Shown: positions 13,501 through 24,900, numbered from the stretch's first letter. The stretch: DNA of 64,000 nucleotides from Nematostella vectensis (GCF_932526225.1 NC_064034.1:14956887-15020886), one strand, 5' to 3'. A program made the numbers and translations. Notes: generated by a model from the sequence alone, not told the origin.

Positions 13501-14904
13501 GTACTTCTATTTCTTTTGCAGGACACGTATGGCAGAGATATCTTTTGTCATGAAAGCTGTTGGAACTCTCATAAGCTCCTTAAAGCGAGCAGCCCTGGAC
13601 AACCCAGAAGTTGGTGAGTCTATTCTAAAAATACTATCACACTACAATAAATATAATATCGCTCCTGTGATCAGGGCGAGGTATCCAATAAAACTATGAA
13701 GCTGGAAACGCTACCCTTAATACACTTTCACATATCACACATGATACAATATTTGAGCTGCTGGAGAGGAAGGATATGGAGCAACTTCAGACAAACTACA
13801 ACCTCGTAAGGGTATTCAAGACAAGAAGCCTCAAAGCACTACTATAGCGATAATGATTGGCGATAGCACTGTAGTCGATAAACTATCTGCTCGCTTTTGA
13901 AAGCCCACCATCATCAGCCAGCATCAATTATCATGGAGTGAACTTGTTTTAAGTGGGCATGTTAGTTTGAACCCCATATCCCATTAACGTAGGCCGATTC
14001 CGCCGCCACGTTACACTCCTGCTCAAAACCGAGTCACACAAACTGTCCATTTCCATCGGCTAATTCAAGCGATTAAATGAGATGATTTAAGTCAGATATT
14101 GTTGAGCATGTATTTGACTTCAATTGGTAAGGACTATTTTGAAGTTTCTTGCAAACAGACCGCTGAATTTTGTAATCAATAGCAAAGGAGTGGCTGAGCG
14201 ACATTGTTTAATCTTATTTTTAGATAACTCATACACAACCGTAAACGGGGTAGATTGAAAGCCGGACAAGTGAGGGTGGAAACCTGCCTAACAGGAACAT
14301 ATCGTTGACAAGGGCAGTTGTTTTGGGTTAACAAGGTCTCTTATTAACGGGTATCACTGTAAATGATAGCTTGAAATAATAACACGTAATGTAGGGGGAG
14401 GATAGGGTAGTTGTGTGAATAGGGGACTTGCGCTAAGAGATCACGTGACCTTTCTGGGTGGCAAATTGAAACTAAAATACTCAAAAAAGTGACTGCGCCC
14501 GTCACACCAGAGAACGACGGAACAATAAAATCTTTAAATGAAACAAAATCATTTCTGAAGAAAATGATTCCTGGCTTTTCGTAAGCGCTGAATAAGTTGC
14601 GTTTTGTGTGCTGTTATTTTGCCGCTAAAAGCCTGAGCGCGCGCTAGTTTGCTACCCAAACAGTCAGGTGATTTTTAGCGCAAGTCCCCTATTGACTGAA
14701 TATTTTCCTCTTGTTTCAGTTGACAAGAAGATCTGGGTGCAGGTTGTAGAGCTATATCCTCGCCTTGTCGAGTGCACCACGTGCACCTCAACACAGGTCC
14801 GCCGCGCACTGAAGGAGGCATTGCATGAATATACGGACCTTATCACACCCCCTCGAGTAGACGGGAGAGCGCAAGAAATACCGGCTGTCAATGGCAGTAC
14901 ATAG
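418..14904 (+). CDS. MON2: MON2 homolog (Golgi/endosome trafficking scaffold), 3' 24 exons, 5' partial
   Basis: MON2 is a large Sec7/BIG-related helical scaffold without GEF activity that acts at the trans-Golgi and endosomes with flippase and retromer partners (family knowledge). Exons read: 418-542, 1021-1320, 2529-2776, 2976-3063, 3423-3768, 4368-4472, 5153-5233, 5504-5577, 5934-6021, 6441-6542, 6680-6790, 7029-7121, 7292-7374, 7759-7921, 8217-8480, 8797-9867, 10049-10169, 10247-10310, 10452-10512, 10883-11009, 11919-12026, 12859-12967, 13522-13613, 14720-14904. All use GT/AG and sum to 1403 codons including TAG, with no break. Recognised strings include [49 protein letters not shown] and LSGKCPLPR, in the order of animal MON2. 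Human MON2 is about 1700 residues, so roughly the first fifth lies upstream. It converges with PRPF38A. No obvious AATAAA follows the stop. Exon 11919-12026 uses a weak GTTGGG donor. Confidence 0.95.
817..850. repeat. Perfect 34-bp AT-rich palindrome
   Basis: An (AT)n core is flanked by TAAGATGC and GCATCTTA, giving an uninterrupted self-complementary sequence in a MON2 intron. Confidence 0.8.
4481..4760 (+). repeat. GAT/GGTGAT microsatellite next to the exon 4368-4472 donor
   Basis: Eleven perfect GAT units start 8 bp after the donor GTACAA and decay into GGTGAT/TGTGAT variants. Poly-Asp and poly-Met reading frames across it are artefacts of the triplet repeat. The rest of this intron, to 5152, has sparse GATGATG-type remnants only. 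Confidence 0.9.
7375..7625 (+). repeat. Degenerate tandem repeats after MON2 donor 7374
   Basis: Seven or eight units of about 30-40 bp share a core like CCAATCAGGGTACAGCTA. The array starts at the donor, and the exon end plus donor (AATCAACAAGGGTAAGA) looks like a diverged unit. The copies are old and hard to phase. Confidence 0.55.
8797..9867 (+). CDS. MON2: MON2 large central exon
   Basis: This is the longest exon of the gene, 357 codons in phase 0 at both ends. It carries the conserved [16 protein letters not shown] and [20 protein letters not shown] segments. Vertebrate MON2 spreads this region over several exons (from memory), so introns may have been lost here or never gained. The exon is GC-richer than its introns. 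The long minus-strand frame at 8901-9380 is a shadow of it. Confidence 0.9.
10990..11490 (+). repeat. 43-bp minisatellite made from MON2 exon 10883-11009 end plus donor
   Basis: About 11 copies of a unit containing TCCACGTTCAGCGGTGAG then CCCCATCCTTTCGGCTAGA. The first copy is the real exon end with its donor (AGCG then GTGAG). Most later copies keep GGTGAG or a close variant. Reading through from the exon meets TAG in GGCTAG, so use of later donors would truncate MON2. Confidence 0.9.
11642..11886. mobile_element. MITE copy 1, ending 32 bp before a MON2 acceptor
   Basis: It has the same body and right end as 14420-14691 (CTGAGCGC, GCTAGTTTG, TTAGCGCAAGTCCCCTA) and TAGGGGAC at the left end, with part of the left inverted repeat lost. 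A TA dinucleotide is at each edge, as for Tc1/mariner-type insertions. Confidence 0.7.
12027..12858 (+). other. MON2 intron without recognisable features
   Basis: AT-rich intron. Only a poly-G run near 12595-12612 stands out. The 108-codon frame at 12415-12741 crosses that run and shows no family resemblance. Confidence 0.5.
14420..14691. mobile_element. MITE copy 2 with 45-bp inverted repeats, ending 28 bp before the last MON2 acceptor
   Basis: The left end TAGGGGACTTGCGCTAAGAG and the right end TTTTTAGCGCAAGTCCCCTA are inverted, and similarity continues inward for about 45 bp. TA flanks both sides. It is non-coding and related to 11642-11886. Confidence 0.75.
14720..14904 (+). CDS. MON2: MON2 terminal coding exon
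   Basis: The exon starts after TTGTTTCAG in phase 1 and encodes the conserved C-terminal helix region ([16 protein letters not shown]) before TAG at 14902-14904. The acceptor lies only 28 bp downstream of a MITE end. Degenerate tandem repeats begin at the stop codon. Confidence 0.93.
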
Positions 14905-15390
14905 CAGTGATAGTCCGGTAGTGCACGGGTGTAGTGCACGTGATAAACCCAGTGATAAACGTGAATTGCCTGGTAGTACGACCTTTAATAGACGCGTCAT
15001 GCGAGAGAACTGATGTATAGCGCGATAATAGCCCAGTTGCACGGCATTCAATTGACAAGTCAGAGGGATCGTACATAGCGCTTAATGTCCGGTAGTACAG
15101 GACCTTTAGTAGATTCTTCACACCCAGGATCAATTGTATAGCGGCAGTAGCCCCGTTGGCAACAATTTTTGGAGACGGGTGACATCATATATCGTAACAT
15201 CATGTACGATTTGTGGTAGGTACAGTGCATTGGGGTAATAGCCCAGTTGTACGACATTTGGTGGACGCGTCACACGCGCGACACATGGAGCAAAGCGATA
15301 ATAAGTGGGTAACACGATTTGTGGTAGGGACAGTGCATTGGGGTAATAGCCCAGTTGTATGACATTTGGTGGACGCGTCACGCTCTGTTT
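14898..15390 (+). repeat. Degenerate tandem repeats at the MON2 stop codon and 3' UTR
   Basis: Motifs such as GTACATAGC, GTCCGGTAGT and AATAGCCCAGTTGTACG recur at about 55 or 108 bp; the last two units (from about 15210 and 15318) are nearly identical over 65 bp. The first unit contains the MON2 stop codon. Overlapping minus-strand frames of 65-90 codons arise from this periodicity. Confidence 0.65.
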
Positions 15391-17214
15391 ATCCCTGAAA
15401 TGGTAGCTAGATCTTTAGAAGATGCAAGCTGCATCGGCTGGGACTTTTTAATAGATAAAAGGTGTATATTTTGATTTTTGTAATCGAACTGTAAATTATG
15501 GAACCAGTCAACTTTGCCTCCTATCGCTATTAGTTGGTGTCGTCGTAGATGTTAGAGATTATTCGAAAAAAAAATGTTTCTCTACCGCTAAAGCGCCATG
15601 ACGCACCTGAATTAACCGCACAGACATTCAAGTTGACAAGGACTTCAAGTTTCAAGTTTATAGCGTGTGCAATGTCGTACATCGCAAGAATTGCTCGGCC
15701 AAAATAGCCAACAAGACTGCATGGTCAGTGGTGCTGGCGAATGATAGCGCTCTCTGTACTATGGGCTTATTGTGTGACGCGCGCTACCGTGGCCACAAAG
15801 ACAAAATGTTGTAAAAAAGCATGCGAAATGATGCACTTGATTGACAAAATTTTCATTCCGTCGTGCTCAGAAGTGCACTGCAGGTTTTTATTGGCCATGG
15901 CTGTCTGGCTTGTGACGTTGATTCCAGTCAGATGGCACGTTTTTCTTATCCTTTATTAGCCTACTTCACAAAACTGTTAAGGTGGCCACGGTGACGCGCG
16001 TCGCATTGTAAAATTGTAAAAGCTGATGAGGACAGCACGATTTAGTTGTGACACCTCTACAACAAAATCAGCCCACGAATCCGCTACGATGATCGACTTT
16101 ACGAAAGTCGTAATGTGTAACTCAGGGCTAAGACATGTCGTAGGCAATTTTTGGTTACGTATCTATGTAAAAAAAAAAATGGCCACGCACTGTACCTGAT
16201 GTACGGATTCACCGCAACCCGTCCTTGTCCACCTAGGAATTAAATTCTGACAGTATAAAAAATACCATTGCCAATGTTTAAAGAAAATACGAATAGGTAT
16301 ACTGTAAAATATATGTTTAAATGAAATTGTGGTTCTAAGTTCTATGTTTATATTTATGTGAATATTTGAGGATTTACAGTATAAAGCCTATCAAGCCATC
16401 CATTTCTTGTAAGCTCCACTCTGCAATAACCCCCCGCTTGCATGCGATTATTGTACTAGGTCCCCCGTCCCTAAACACTACCTCGCCCACCAAAAAAAAC
16501 GTTCTTTTTTTCAACTGAGACTTTCGTAGGACCAAAAATACCTAGTGTCAAAGACATCACAAAATAAGCCCTCTCTCTATATCGTTCCCGCTCTAGAATT
16601 ATATAGTTGCTGCTCTAGAATTTCTTGTGATGGACTTCAGTGCGCGAGAGCATTTCTATGATTTACGCGTTATACAAGAAAACAATGATTATCCTGATCA
16701 TTTTTTTTTTCAACAATTTGCAGTACTTATGCAGTCAAGGTTCAAAAATGTATATTTTCTTTTTTTTTTCTTTTCCTACATGGCAAAACAAAGACAATAG
16801 TACAAAACATACAAGGTAATGTCAGGGGCTCTTGCTATGATAGTGTGGCGATGGAAGGGAACTGAACTTTTATTTCGGAATTCCGCTACTCTTCCTAACC
16901 AAATGGCCGACTGTACAACCCCGTCACTGGCAAGGGAGTATGTAGGAAACGAACTTGTGTTAGAATTAGCATAAAAAAAGTTCTCCTTCATAGCTTTCTT
17001 CGCATTTCCACAGGCACAACAAGTTACTAGTGACTCAGCCTAATTTGCGTTCTTTGGTTGTTTTATATAGCCGTGTACAAAATGGCGAAAGACGATCTAA
17101 ATTCGGATATACTGTAGACTTGGGATGGATCTGGGGAGGACGCTGGTTTGTCACAGTCATCCTCATGGAACAAAAATACACAGTAACAATACGAAATGTC
17201 TATCAATAGTCATG
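15391..17214. other. Convergent intergenic region, MON2 and PRPF38A 3' ends
   Basis: No gene recognised. It should contain both 3' UTRs. Candidates for polyadenylation are ATTAAA at 16239 (plus) and AATAAA at 16874-16869 (minus), both unproven. Confidence 0.5.
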
Positions 17215-17515
17215 CTATTTTAACGGCTTGAGCCCCAAAGAGGCTCTAAGTTCGTTCGCTTCTTTAATTTCGAGCTGTTCTTTAGTCAAGCCCTCGTCCT
17301 CGGCTCGGCTTTTCCTCTTCTCGTCTTTCTCTTTCTTCTCCTTCTTCTTGTGCTTTTTCTTTTCGGGCGAATGAGATCGCGATCGGTGCCGCCGATGAGT
17401 AGGCGAACGTGATCGAGAGTGCCGACGGCGCGGCGAACGTGACCGACTACGACTTCGGTGGCTGCGATGATGTGGCGAAGACGAGCGAGAGCGGCGGCGT
17501 CTTCGGGGACTACGG
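17215..17515 (-). CDS. PRPF38A: PRPF38A last exon: RS repeats and KE-rich tail
   Basis: The exon encodes RS/SR dipeptides (SRSRSRSPRRRHSRSRSP), then a charged lysine/glutamate stretch and the terminal LTKEQLEIKEANELRASLGL followed by KPLK and stop. RS domains of this type mediate contacts within the spliceosome. The end resembles the N-terminal motif of SART1/Snu66-type tri-snRNP proteins from memory; whether that reflects shared function is inference. Confidence 0.9.
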
Positions 17516-20500
17516 CTGAAAAAAAAAATTTAGATCTTTGAAATCTATTTTAATATCTAGATAATAAAAAAAAAGGTGTCGGATGAAATATTACCTTCTT
17601 CGTCTTCTTCTGGGAGAGCGGCTACGCGATCGTGATCGACTTCGTCTGAAATAAGAAATACAAAAGCATATGATCCGCACCTGTGCACAAAAGTATATGA
17701 ACATTTCTAGCGCGCCCAGGTTTCTGATCAGGAACAGTTTTGAGCTCTCAACAATGTTTTCTTTGGCGGCTTAATGCGAAAACAACACGGAAACATGGGT
17801 GCACGCATAAAATTTCTCTTACATTGTAATCAATGTTCTATATAAAAGCTGTTACAAAATGAGCTATCATCAATCGGTTTAAGCATCTTGATGGCAATTA
17901 TTTGCATTTATCTTGACATTCTCAAGCCATTTAAACTATCCCTAATGCATTAAAGTTAAAAAAGGTGTTTTACACATCACAGCACCCCACAAGTTTAAAC
18001 TCACGTGATCTGTTTGGATCATATAATGTGATTAATGAAATTTGTACCTGTGGTGAGCAGGGGAGTGGCTTCTCCGGCGTTGGTCGCGGTACCCACGTCT
18101 CGGCTCTGGTGAGAGGCTACGGTGGTGGACAGGAGATTCCTGCAAAGATCATACTAAATGCGTCACAAGATTGAACAGTAACTTGTATGTAAGTGACAAT
18201 CTCAGAGCTTATCAGTGTTGAGGGTAAGGGGGTTGAGCTAAACAGGCAAACTTATCAGTGTTGAGGGTAAGGGGGTTAAGGGGCTGAACAGGCAACCTTA
18301 TGAGTGTTGCGAGTAAGGGGGTAATGGGGCTAACCTGGCAAGCTTATCGGTTTTAAGAGTAAGGGGGTTATGGTGCTAACCAGGCAAGCTTATCAGTGTT
18401 GAGGATAAGGGGGTTATGGTGCTAACCAGGCAAGCTTATCAGTGTTGAGAGTAAGGGGGTTATGGGGCTAACCAGGCAAGCTTATCAGTGTTGAGGATAA
18501 GGGGGTTATGGCGCTAACCAGGCAAGCTTATCAGTGTTGAGAGTAGAGGTTATGGGGCTAACCAGGCAAACTTATCAGTGTTGAGGATAAGGGGGTTATG
18601 GCGCTAACTAGGCAAGCTTATCAGTGTTGAGAGTAAGGGGGTTATGGCGCTAACCAGGCAAGCTTATCAGTGTTGAGAGTAAGGGGGTTAAGGGGCTGAA
18701 CAGGCAACCTTATGAGTGTTGCGAGTAAGGGGGTAATGGGGCTAACCTGGCAAGCTTATCGGTTTTAAGAGTAAGGGGGTTATGGTGCTAACCAGGCAAG
18801 CTTATCAGTGTTGAGGATAAGGGGGTTATGGTGCTAACCAGGCAAGCTTATCAGTGTTGAGAGTAAGGGGGTTATGGGGCTAATCAGGCAAGCTTATAAG
18901 TGTTGAGAGTAGAGGTGTATGGGGCTAACCAGGCAAGCTTATCAGTGTTGAGAGTAGAGGTTATGGGGCTAACCAGGCAAGCTTATCAGTGTTGAGGGTA
19001 GAGGTTATGGGGCTAACCAGGCAAGCTTATCAGTGTTGAGAGTAGAGGTTATGGGGCTAACCAGGCAAGCTTATCAGTGTTGAGAGTAGAGGTTATGGGG
19101 CTAACCAGGCAAGCTTATCAGTGTTGAGAGTAGAGGTTATGGCGCTAACCAGGCAAGCTTATCAGTGTTGAGAGTAAGGGGGTTATGGGGCTAACCAGGC
19201 AAGCTTCTCAGTGTTGACAGTAAGTGGGTTATGGGGCTAACCAGGCAAGCTTATCAGTGTTGAGGGTAAGGGGGTTATGGGGCTAACCAGGCAAGCTTAT
19301 CAGTGTTGAGAGTAGAGGTTATGGGGCTAACCAGGCAAGCTTATCAGTGTTGAGGATAAGGGGGTTATGGGGCTAACCAGGCAAGCTTATCAGTGTTGAG
19401 AGTATAGGTTATGGGGCTAACCAGGCAAGCTTAGCTATGGAGGTAACATGTACATTCTTAATGATCATGCAAGATGTATTGCATGGATGGGGCTGTTACC
19501 TTGTGTTCTTCTTCCTCCTCTTCCTCCTCTGACTCCATGTCCTCCAAATCATCTTCTAACAGACTTCTCTATTTTTAGAAATACAAAACATAACTATTTT
19601 AAGTAAGTACAGTAGTACTGTATTTGGTACATGCTTATCAATCATACACCAAGAATACCACATCTTTTTTTTCTCAATTTTTTCAGTGATTTGAATGTGT
19701 TAAGTATGTGAAAGGAAATCATTATATTTCCCCAAAGATGTGGTTCTGTTCAGCTGGTTGTGGGAAGTGTCCTCAATGTCATTTGTACACAGATGCATGT
19801 TTAAAAATTCAGACTAACCCTTGGTTCGAGGGTATTTGTTGCTTCCAGAATATGTCTTGCCTACATTGGAAATACAAAAAGTAATCAAGATACAACATGC
19901 TATATACTAGTACCACTTGTAACACAGTGCTGCAATATCAATCAAGATAACATCACTGTCATAACCAAGAAAGCTCACCTGTATTCTGGGTAAAATTATG
20001 TCATTAACTCTGTCCTCCCTCAGCAAATCATCTATGAATTCATCCATGTGGACCACTTCATAGACTGTAAGATAAAAAATCCTTTCTTATATTTAGTTTT
20101 TAATAATCATTTTTGATAAAAAAATCTGTCTTGTAGATATCGACCCTTAAATAAAAAGAAGATATTTGGGAGCCAGCTGGTTTTCTATTTGAAACTGCTT
20201 TACTGTTTTCAGGATTCAAAATTCACTTTATCTATGTGTGTAAGCATAGAAAAAATATCAACAAATTGCAAACAACTGAGTGCAAGGTAAGTATGAACTA
20301 TCCTTTTTCAAGAGCCCCCAGTAAATGGCTTTGTTGTTGTGGTAACCCTGCCACTTGTAGAGAAGTCAATAAAATAAAATAAAACAAATTAAAATAAAAA
20401 GCACACTTAAATTTTGCTGCGATTACAAGATGTTTACCTCCTGTTTGGCTCATCCTCTTCAGTTTTCTGTAGTCATTAAATAAAGGCTCCAAGTAGTTGT

Positions 20501-21548
20501 AGCAATCAAGGGCTGTCCCCACCAGTCTCATGTACATTGCCCCAAGAGCACGCACATACCTTTAGTAAAAGTACGTACTCAAATACAGGGTTTCAATGTG
20601 TGTAAAACATATGGTAAAAAGTATGAAACAATAAGTGCAAGCTAAACTCGACAAATGTATGCAGCTCTCAAGCAGAGAAAAAACTAGTATTTTGTGTGGC
20701 TCAATTACTTGTTTTTTGAGGGGTAAGAGCAACTGCAGAACACCTGTCAATTGTGAAACAACATTAAAAAGAACTGCCATCACGGTGCACGGTCCGGAGT
20801 GGAGTGAGTTAATAGAATGGTGAATATTGATAAGGGGAAATACAGTAGCACAAGTGACTGCCACTGCGTTCCAAACTCACTGTGGGACCACAGACTGCGG
20901 TGGCATTGTTTTGGATTTACAAATTGAATGGACGGGTATTTTGCAGTTTACTGTAGCCGGGGTAACCATGTCTTACTCACTTGTAATCATCATTTTTGAT
21001 GAACTCCACTATAATCTCTTTTTCTGGCTGAATCTGTAGCATTTTTAGCAGCAAACAAAGGAAAGGAGTTGGCTTGATGTTGCCTCCAAATGTTCCACCT
21101 ATGTGATCGAGCTCCATAGCTTTGTCAACAAGCAATTCAGCTGCAAAGAAGTTTGTTAACATGTGCTGATGTCTACGAACCGAGCGTAAATAAACGTGTA
21201 AATAAAAATCAACTAAATAAAAGCATTGACAGTTAGTTGGTCCAGTAACGTTCTTAAAGACTAAACTATCGAGAATTAAGCGGGCTCGAAAGGCAGCAAG
21301 AATTAGTAATAAGACAAATCTTCCCTTTTTCTCACAAAGCTTCCAAACTTCACAGGAAACCTAAGAATTGACGATGATTTTAAGGGGATAGGCTTTATCA
21401 ATCTCCTAAAAATTCTACCTGTAAGGGCAAAACATTGTTCCTTCCAGTATTTGCTCTCATATATTCTTGTTCTGATGATTTTCTCGACGAGATATTGCGG
21501 ATTTGTTCCCTTAATGTTTTTGGCGTCCGCAACTGTTCGGTTCGCCAT
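17215..21548 (-). CDS. PRPF38A: Pre-mRNA-splicing factor 38A (PRP38 domain, RS tail), complete
   Basis: PRPF38A is a tri-snRNP/B-complex spliceosomal protein needed for spliceosome activation in the nucleus (family knowledge). Coding exons in transcript order: 21548-21419, 21140-20981, 20559-20438, 20064-19979, 19860-19819, 19568-19500, 18139-18048, 17645-17595, 17515-17215. They total 1053 nt, or 350 residues plus TAG, with consistent phases. The N-terminus MANRTVADAKNIKGTNPQYL and GGNIKPTPFLCLLLKMLQIQ are near-identical to animal PRPF38A; the PRP38 domain covers roughly residues 10-175. An acidic segment (about residues 195-215) and arginine-serine repeats follow. The tail is lysine-rich and ends ELRASLGLKPLK, which the human protein lacks as far as I recall. 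The start has a good Kozak context (AAGATGG). A possible minus-strand AATAAA lies at 16874-16869. Confidence 0.96.
18188..19437 (-). repeat. Minisatellite (43-46 bp) in PRPF38A intron, same family as 57289-60850
   Basis: About 28 units. Read on the PRPF38A strand the unit is AAGCTTGCCTGGTTAGCCCC, then ATAACC(CCC)TTACTCTCAACACTGAT. It almost fills the intron between exons 19568-19500 and 18139-18048. Units alternate between forms with and without the CCC tract. Confidence 0.95.
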
Positions 21549-21984
21549 CTTGGATTCTCGTCAAGTCGCCCCAGTCTTACGCGAAAATAGTAAGAAAGGG
21601 GGACCGCTTCTGATAGCTTCTTCAAGGAAAAATATACAAATTACTTATTAATTTCTAATGACACTTTTATCTGGAAATAAATAGGAAAGCGATATATTTA
21701 GTGACAGTCTATGTTTTTAAAACTATTTCGATGGTGTAATTTATTTTTATTTTATTTTTTTTTGCCCCAGTTTTACGCGAAAATACTAAGAAAGGGGGAC
21801 CGCTTCTGATAGCTTCTTCAAGGAAAAATATACAAACTTCTTGATTTCTAATGGCATTTTTATCCGAAAATGTATAGAAAGGCGATATATATTTAGTGAC
21901 AGTCTATTTTGGTGTTGTAATTTTTTGTTTCAATTATTGGGTACCCTGTATTTTACTGAGCCGGTTTTCCCTGTTCAGAAAAAG
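21549..21984. promoter_or_regulatory. Divergent PRPF38A/NRDC promoter region with internal duplication
   Basis: The two start codons are 436 bp apart and point away from each other, so this stretch must hold both promoters and 5' UTRs unless upstream exons exist. Both starts sit in AAGATGGCG, the core of the YY1 binding motif often found at TATA-less housekeeping starts. A segment of about 150 bp beginning GCCCCAGT(C/T)TTACGCGAAA occurs twice in direct orientation, near 21566 and 21766. Confidence 0.6.
21561..21925. repeat. Direct duplication in the divergent promoter
   Basis: About 150 bp from 21566 (containing AAGAAAGGGGGACCGCTTCT and TTTAGTGACAGTCTAT) recurs from 21766 with a few substitutions. 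It lies wholly between the two start codons. Confidence 0.8.
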
Positions 21985-24900
21985 ATGGCGCCGGTAAAGT
22001 CGCCAAACGACCCCCGAGAATACAGGTGTTGTAATCGCTTTCCTGATTTGCTTAGACTTAAAGTTATAATGCTAGTGAAATGCCTTTATGATAAACTTAT
22101 ATATGTGAAAATGTTCTCTCGGGCTATTTTTTTGGAAATATTTTATAAAGCGTTTGTTTTGAATGTGCGATCAATTTTTTTTTAACTTTAGTGTCCCGTA
22201 CGGGTATTTCAGTTCACAGATTTGACCCTGTGTTAATGTCTTTAACTTGCTTTAAGTTTTCTTGTTGTCACTTTCTTTCTTCCATTGAATAAACGAAAAG
22301 GGCAATCACACAGTCAGTCAGTCAGTCAGTCAGTCAGTCAGTCAGTCAGTCAGTCAGTCAGTCAGTCAGTCAGTCAGTCAGTCAGTCAGTCAGTCAGTCA
22401 GTCAGTCAGTCAGTCAGTCAGTAGGTCGGTCAGTCAGTTAACTCAAGTATCTGTAATGATTGTTCAGTTGTGGTAGCCAAACTACCAATATACAGTCATC
22501 AATTTTATTTACAGTGATACTGGGACTAATGAGAGTATGTACAGTACTATGGTAGTAATACATATTTTCTAACACAGGGTGATAACACTTCCAAATGGGT
22601 TGACTGCATTGCTGATATCAGACACGGATACTGTGACAACACGGCCGCCCCAATCAAGCTCTCACAGTGAGACAGATGATGATGATTCTGGGGAGGAAAG
22701 TGGAGATGAGGATGAAGAAAAGACGGAGAGCGAGAGTGATGATGATGACAAAACTGAGAAATATAGCGATGATGAGAGTGATGTGAGCATGGATGGTGAT
22801 GAAAGTGATGATGAGGAGGAGGGTCCACATAAGCCGGAAGAGAAGCATGCCAAAGGAAAAGACACAAAACTTGTAATTATACATTCTTGGCATAGAAAAA
22901 TGTGATTATTGTTGGGATACTATTCATGCATGGCTAAGCCAACATATGTACAGTATATGGATATTGAGATTGTCTATATTTTACTCAGCAATTGATAATC
23001 AATAACCGCACTTGTTGCATTTTTGTTTATGCCAGATATTCATAAAAATAAATTGAAACCATGGATAAATTAAAATATTTAGGGTAAAGTTATGTGTTTT
23101 TGTAAGTCTGTTTCTAACATTCTTTTTTTTATCTGGCCCTCAGGCAGCGGCAGCACTGTGTATCGGCACAGGAAGTTTCTCGGATCCTGATGACATCCCA
23201 GGGCTTGCTCACTTTTTAGAGCATAGTAAGTTTATTGTACAGTGTAGCTACTGTATCATTAGTCATATTATTGGTGGGGTGAATATGGGGGATCATAGTG
23301 ATATTGATTACAACAATACTGTATCTGTGAACATGCTTAATATATGTATTTAGGCATTGCATAAAAGCGGAGCTCCAAACGACCAAATCTTTGCTTATTT
23401 TCGCTTAATAATTTAAGAAATATTAAATATTATTATATTTCTGTTATTGACAACGTCAATGATTTCACAGATCACACGACCAACTTGTTATACACCCTTC
23501 CCCCCACCCTTGACATCTACATGACACATAACGAGTTCAGTTGTCAAACAATGTTTTGGCGTAAGGGTAGTTTTACATTTTATTGACGTCATCGATGGCA
23601 TCCACCTCATTGCACCCCACTTGAAACATACATCACACCTACTGAGTTTTGTTGTCATAGAATGTTTCTTTAATAAAATATAAATATTTTTTTTATTTTG
23701 ATGACGTCAGAATATTTTTGCTTTAGTGACGTCACAATCACATGACTAAATTGGTGCACCCCCCTTGACACCTTCAAGATTGGTTGTTATATGATGTTAC
23801 TTTTATGAGATATGGATATTTTTGTTCTTAATAAAATTGGAATAGTTGTGCTTTTAGTGTCGTTATCGATGACGTCACAAATCATGTGACCATATTTTTG
23901 CACCTTCCTTGAGACAAACATGACACCTGCCCAGTTTTGTTGTGAAACAATGTTTCTTTCAAGAGATATGCATGCTTTTGCTTTTAATTAATCACTTTTT
24001 TTGGCTTTACTAAGGTCATCGATGATGTCACACAACACATGACTGAATTGTTGCATCCCCCTTGACACCTACATGACACCTACCAAGTTTGGCTGCCATA
24101 CGATGTTTTCTTCGTGAGATATAAATATTTTTTATTTTGATGACGTCAGCATATTTTGCTTCTAGTGACATCATTGATGATCATATCATCAATCCATATT
24201 GGAGCACCCCCCTTGACACCAACATGACACCTACCGAGTTTGTGAAACTGTTTGTTTCTTTCAAGAGATGTGAATGTTTTTGCTTTTATCACATTTTTTT
24301 TGCTTTAAGTAAGGTCATCGATGATTCCTAGATGGAATTCCTAGTAGTTTTTGATACTCAACCATAGAGTTACAGTAGTGCCCAGTTTGCAACAGCTTTA
24401 GGGTGGAATTCCTTGTAGTTTTTGATACTCAACCATACTTTCTTCTACTTTTGGCAAAGAAATAGTGCTATATTTCCCAAAGAAGTGCTGGAAAATCGGA
24501 CATAGACATTTGAAGTGCTCAAGAAACTAGCATTTTTTCATTGGTATTCCCTTTTTTAATTATGTGTTATTATGCATTTTTTATGCGAATTATGCGCTGA
24601 GAGGAAAATTATGTGTTTTGCACCTGCCCATAATTCCAGAAGACCTGTGATTATAGTTGTATCATCTGGTAGTGAAAATGGTGGTTATGGAATTCCTGGA
24701 CCTGTTTCTCCAATCAATTTTTTTAGTTGTCACTTCATTATGGATGAATAATGATAAATGTTGTTGATGTTGTTGTTACTGTATGAAAGTGAGGTGGTGA
24801 TAAGAATTCTCTTGATGGACCTGTCCTTAATGAAACCTAAAGGAACTGCTGGCATTTTTCCCTTGCAGTGGTGTTTATGGGAAGTGAGAAATACCCTGAT

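Noticed and set aside
14664-15381. Several 65-90 codon minus-strand frames at the MON2 3' end
   Set aside because: They overlap the last MON2 exon and its degenerate repeats; the peptides are repeats of one another.
22285-22476. SQSV-repeat protein
   Set aside because: A direct readout of the CAGT microsatellite.
22547-22893. Histidine- and serine-rich minus-strand proteins
   Set aside because: Shadows of the acidic NRDC exon on the opposite strand.
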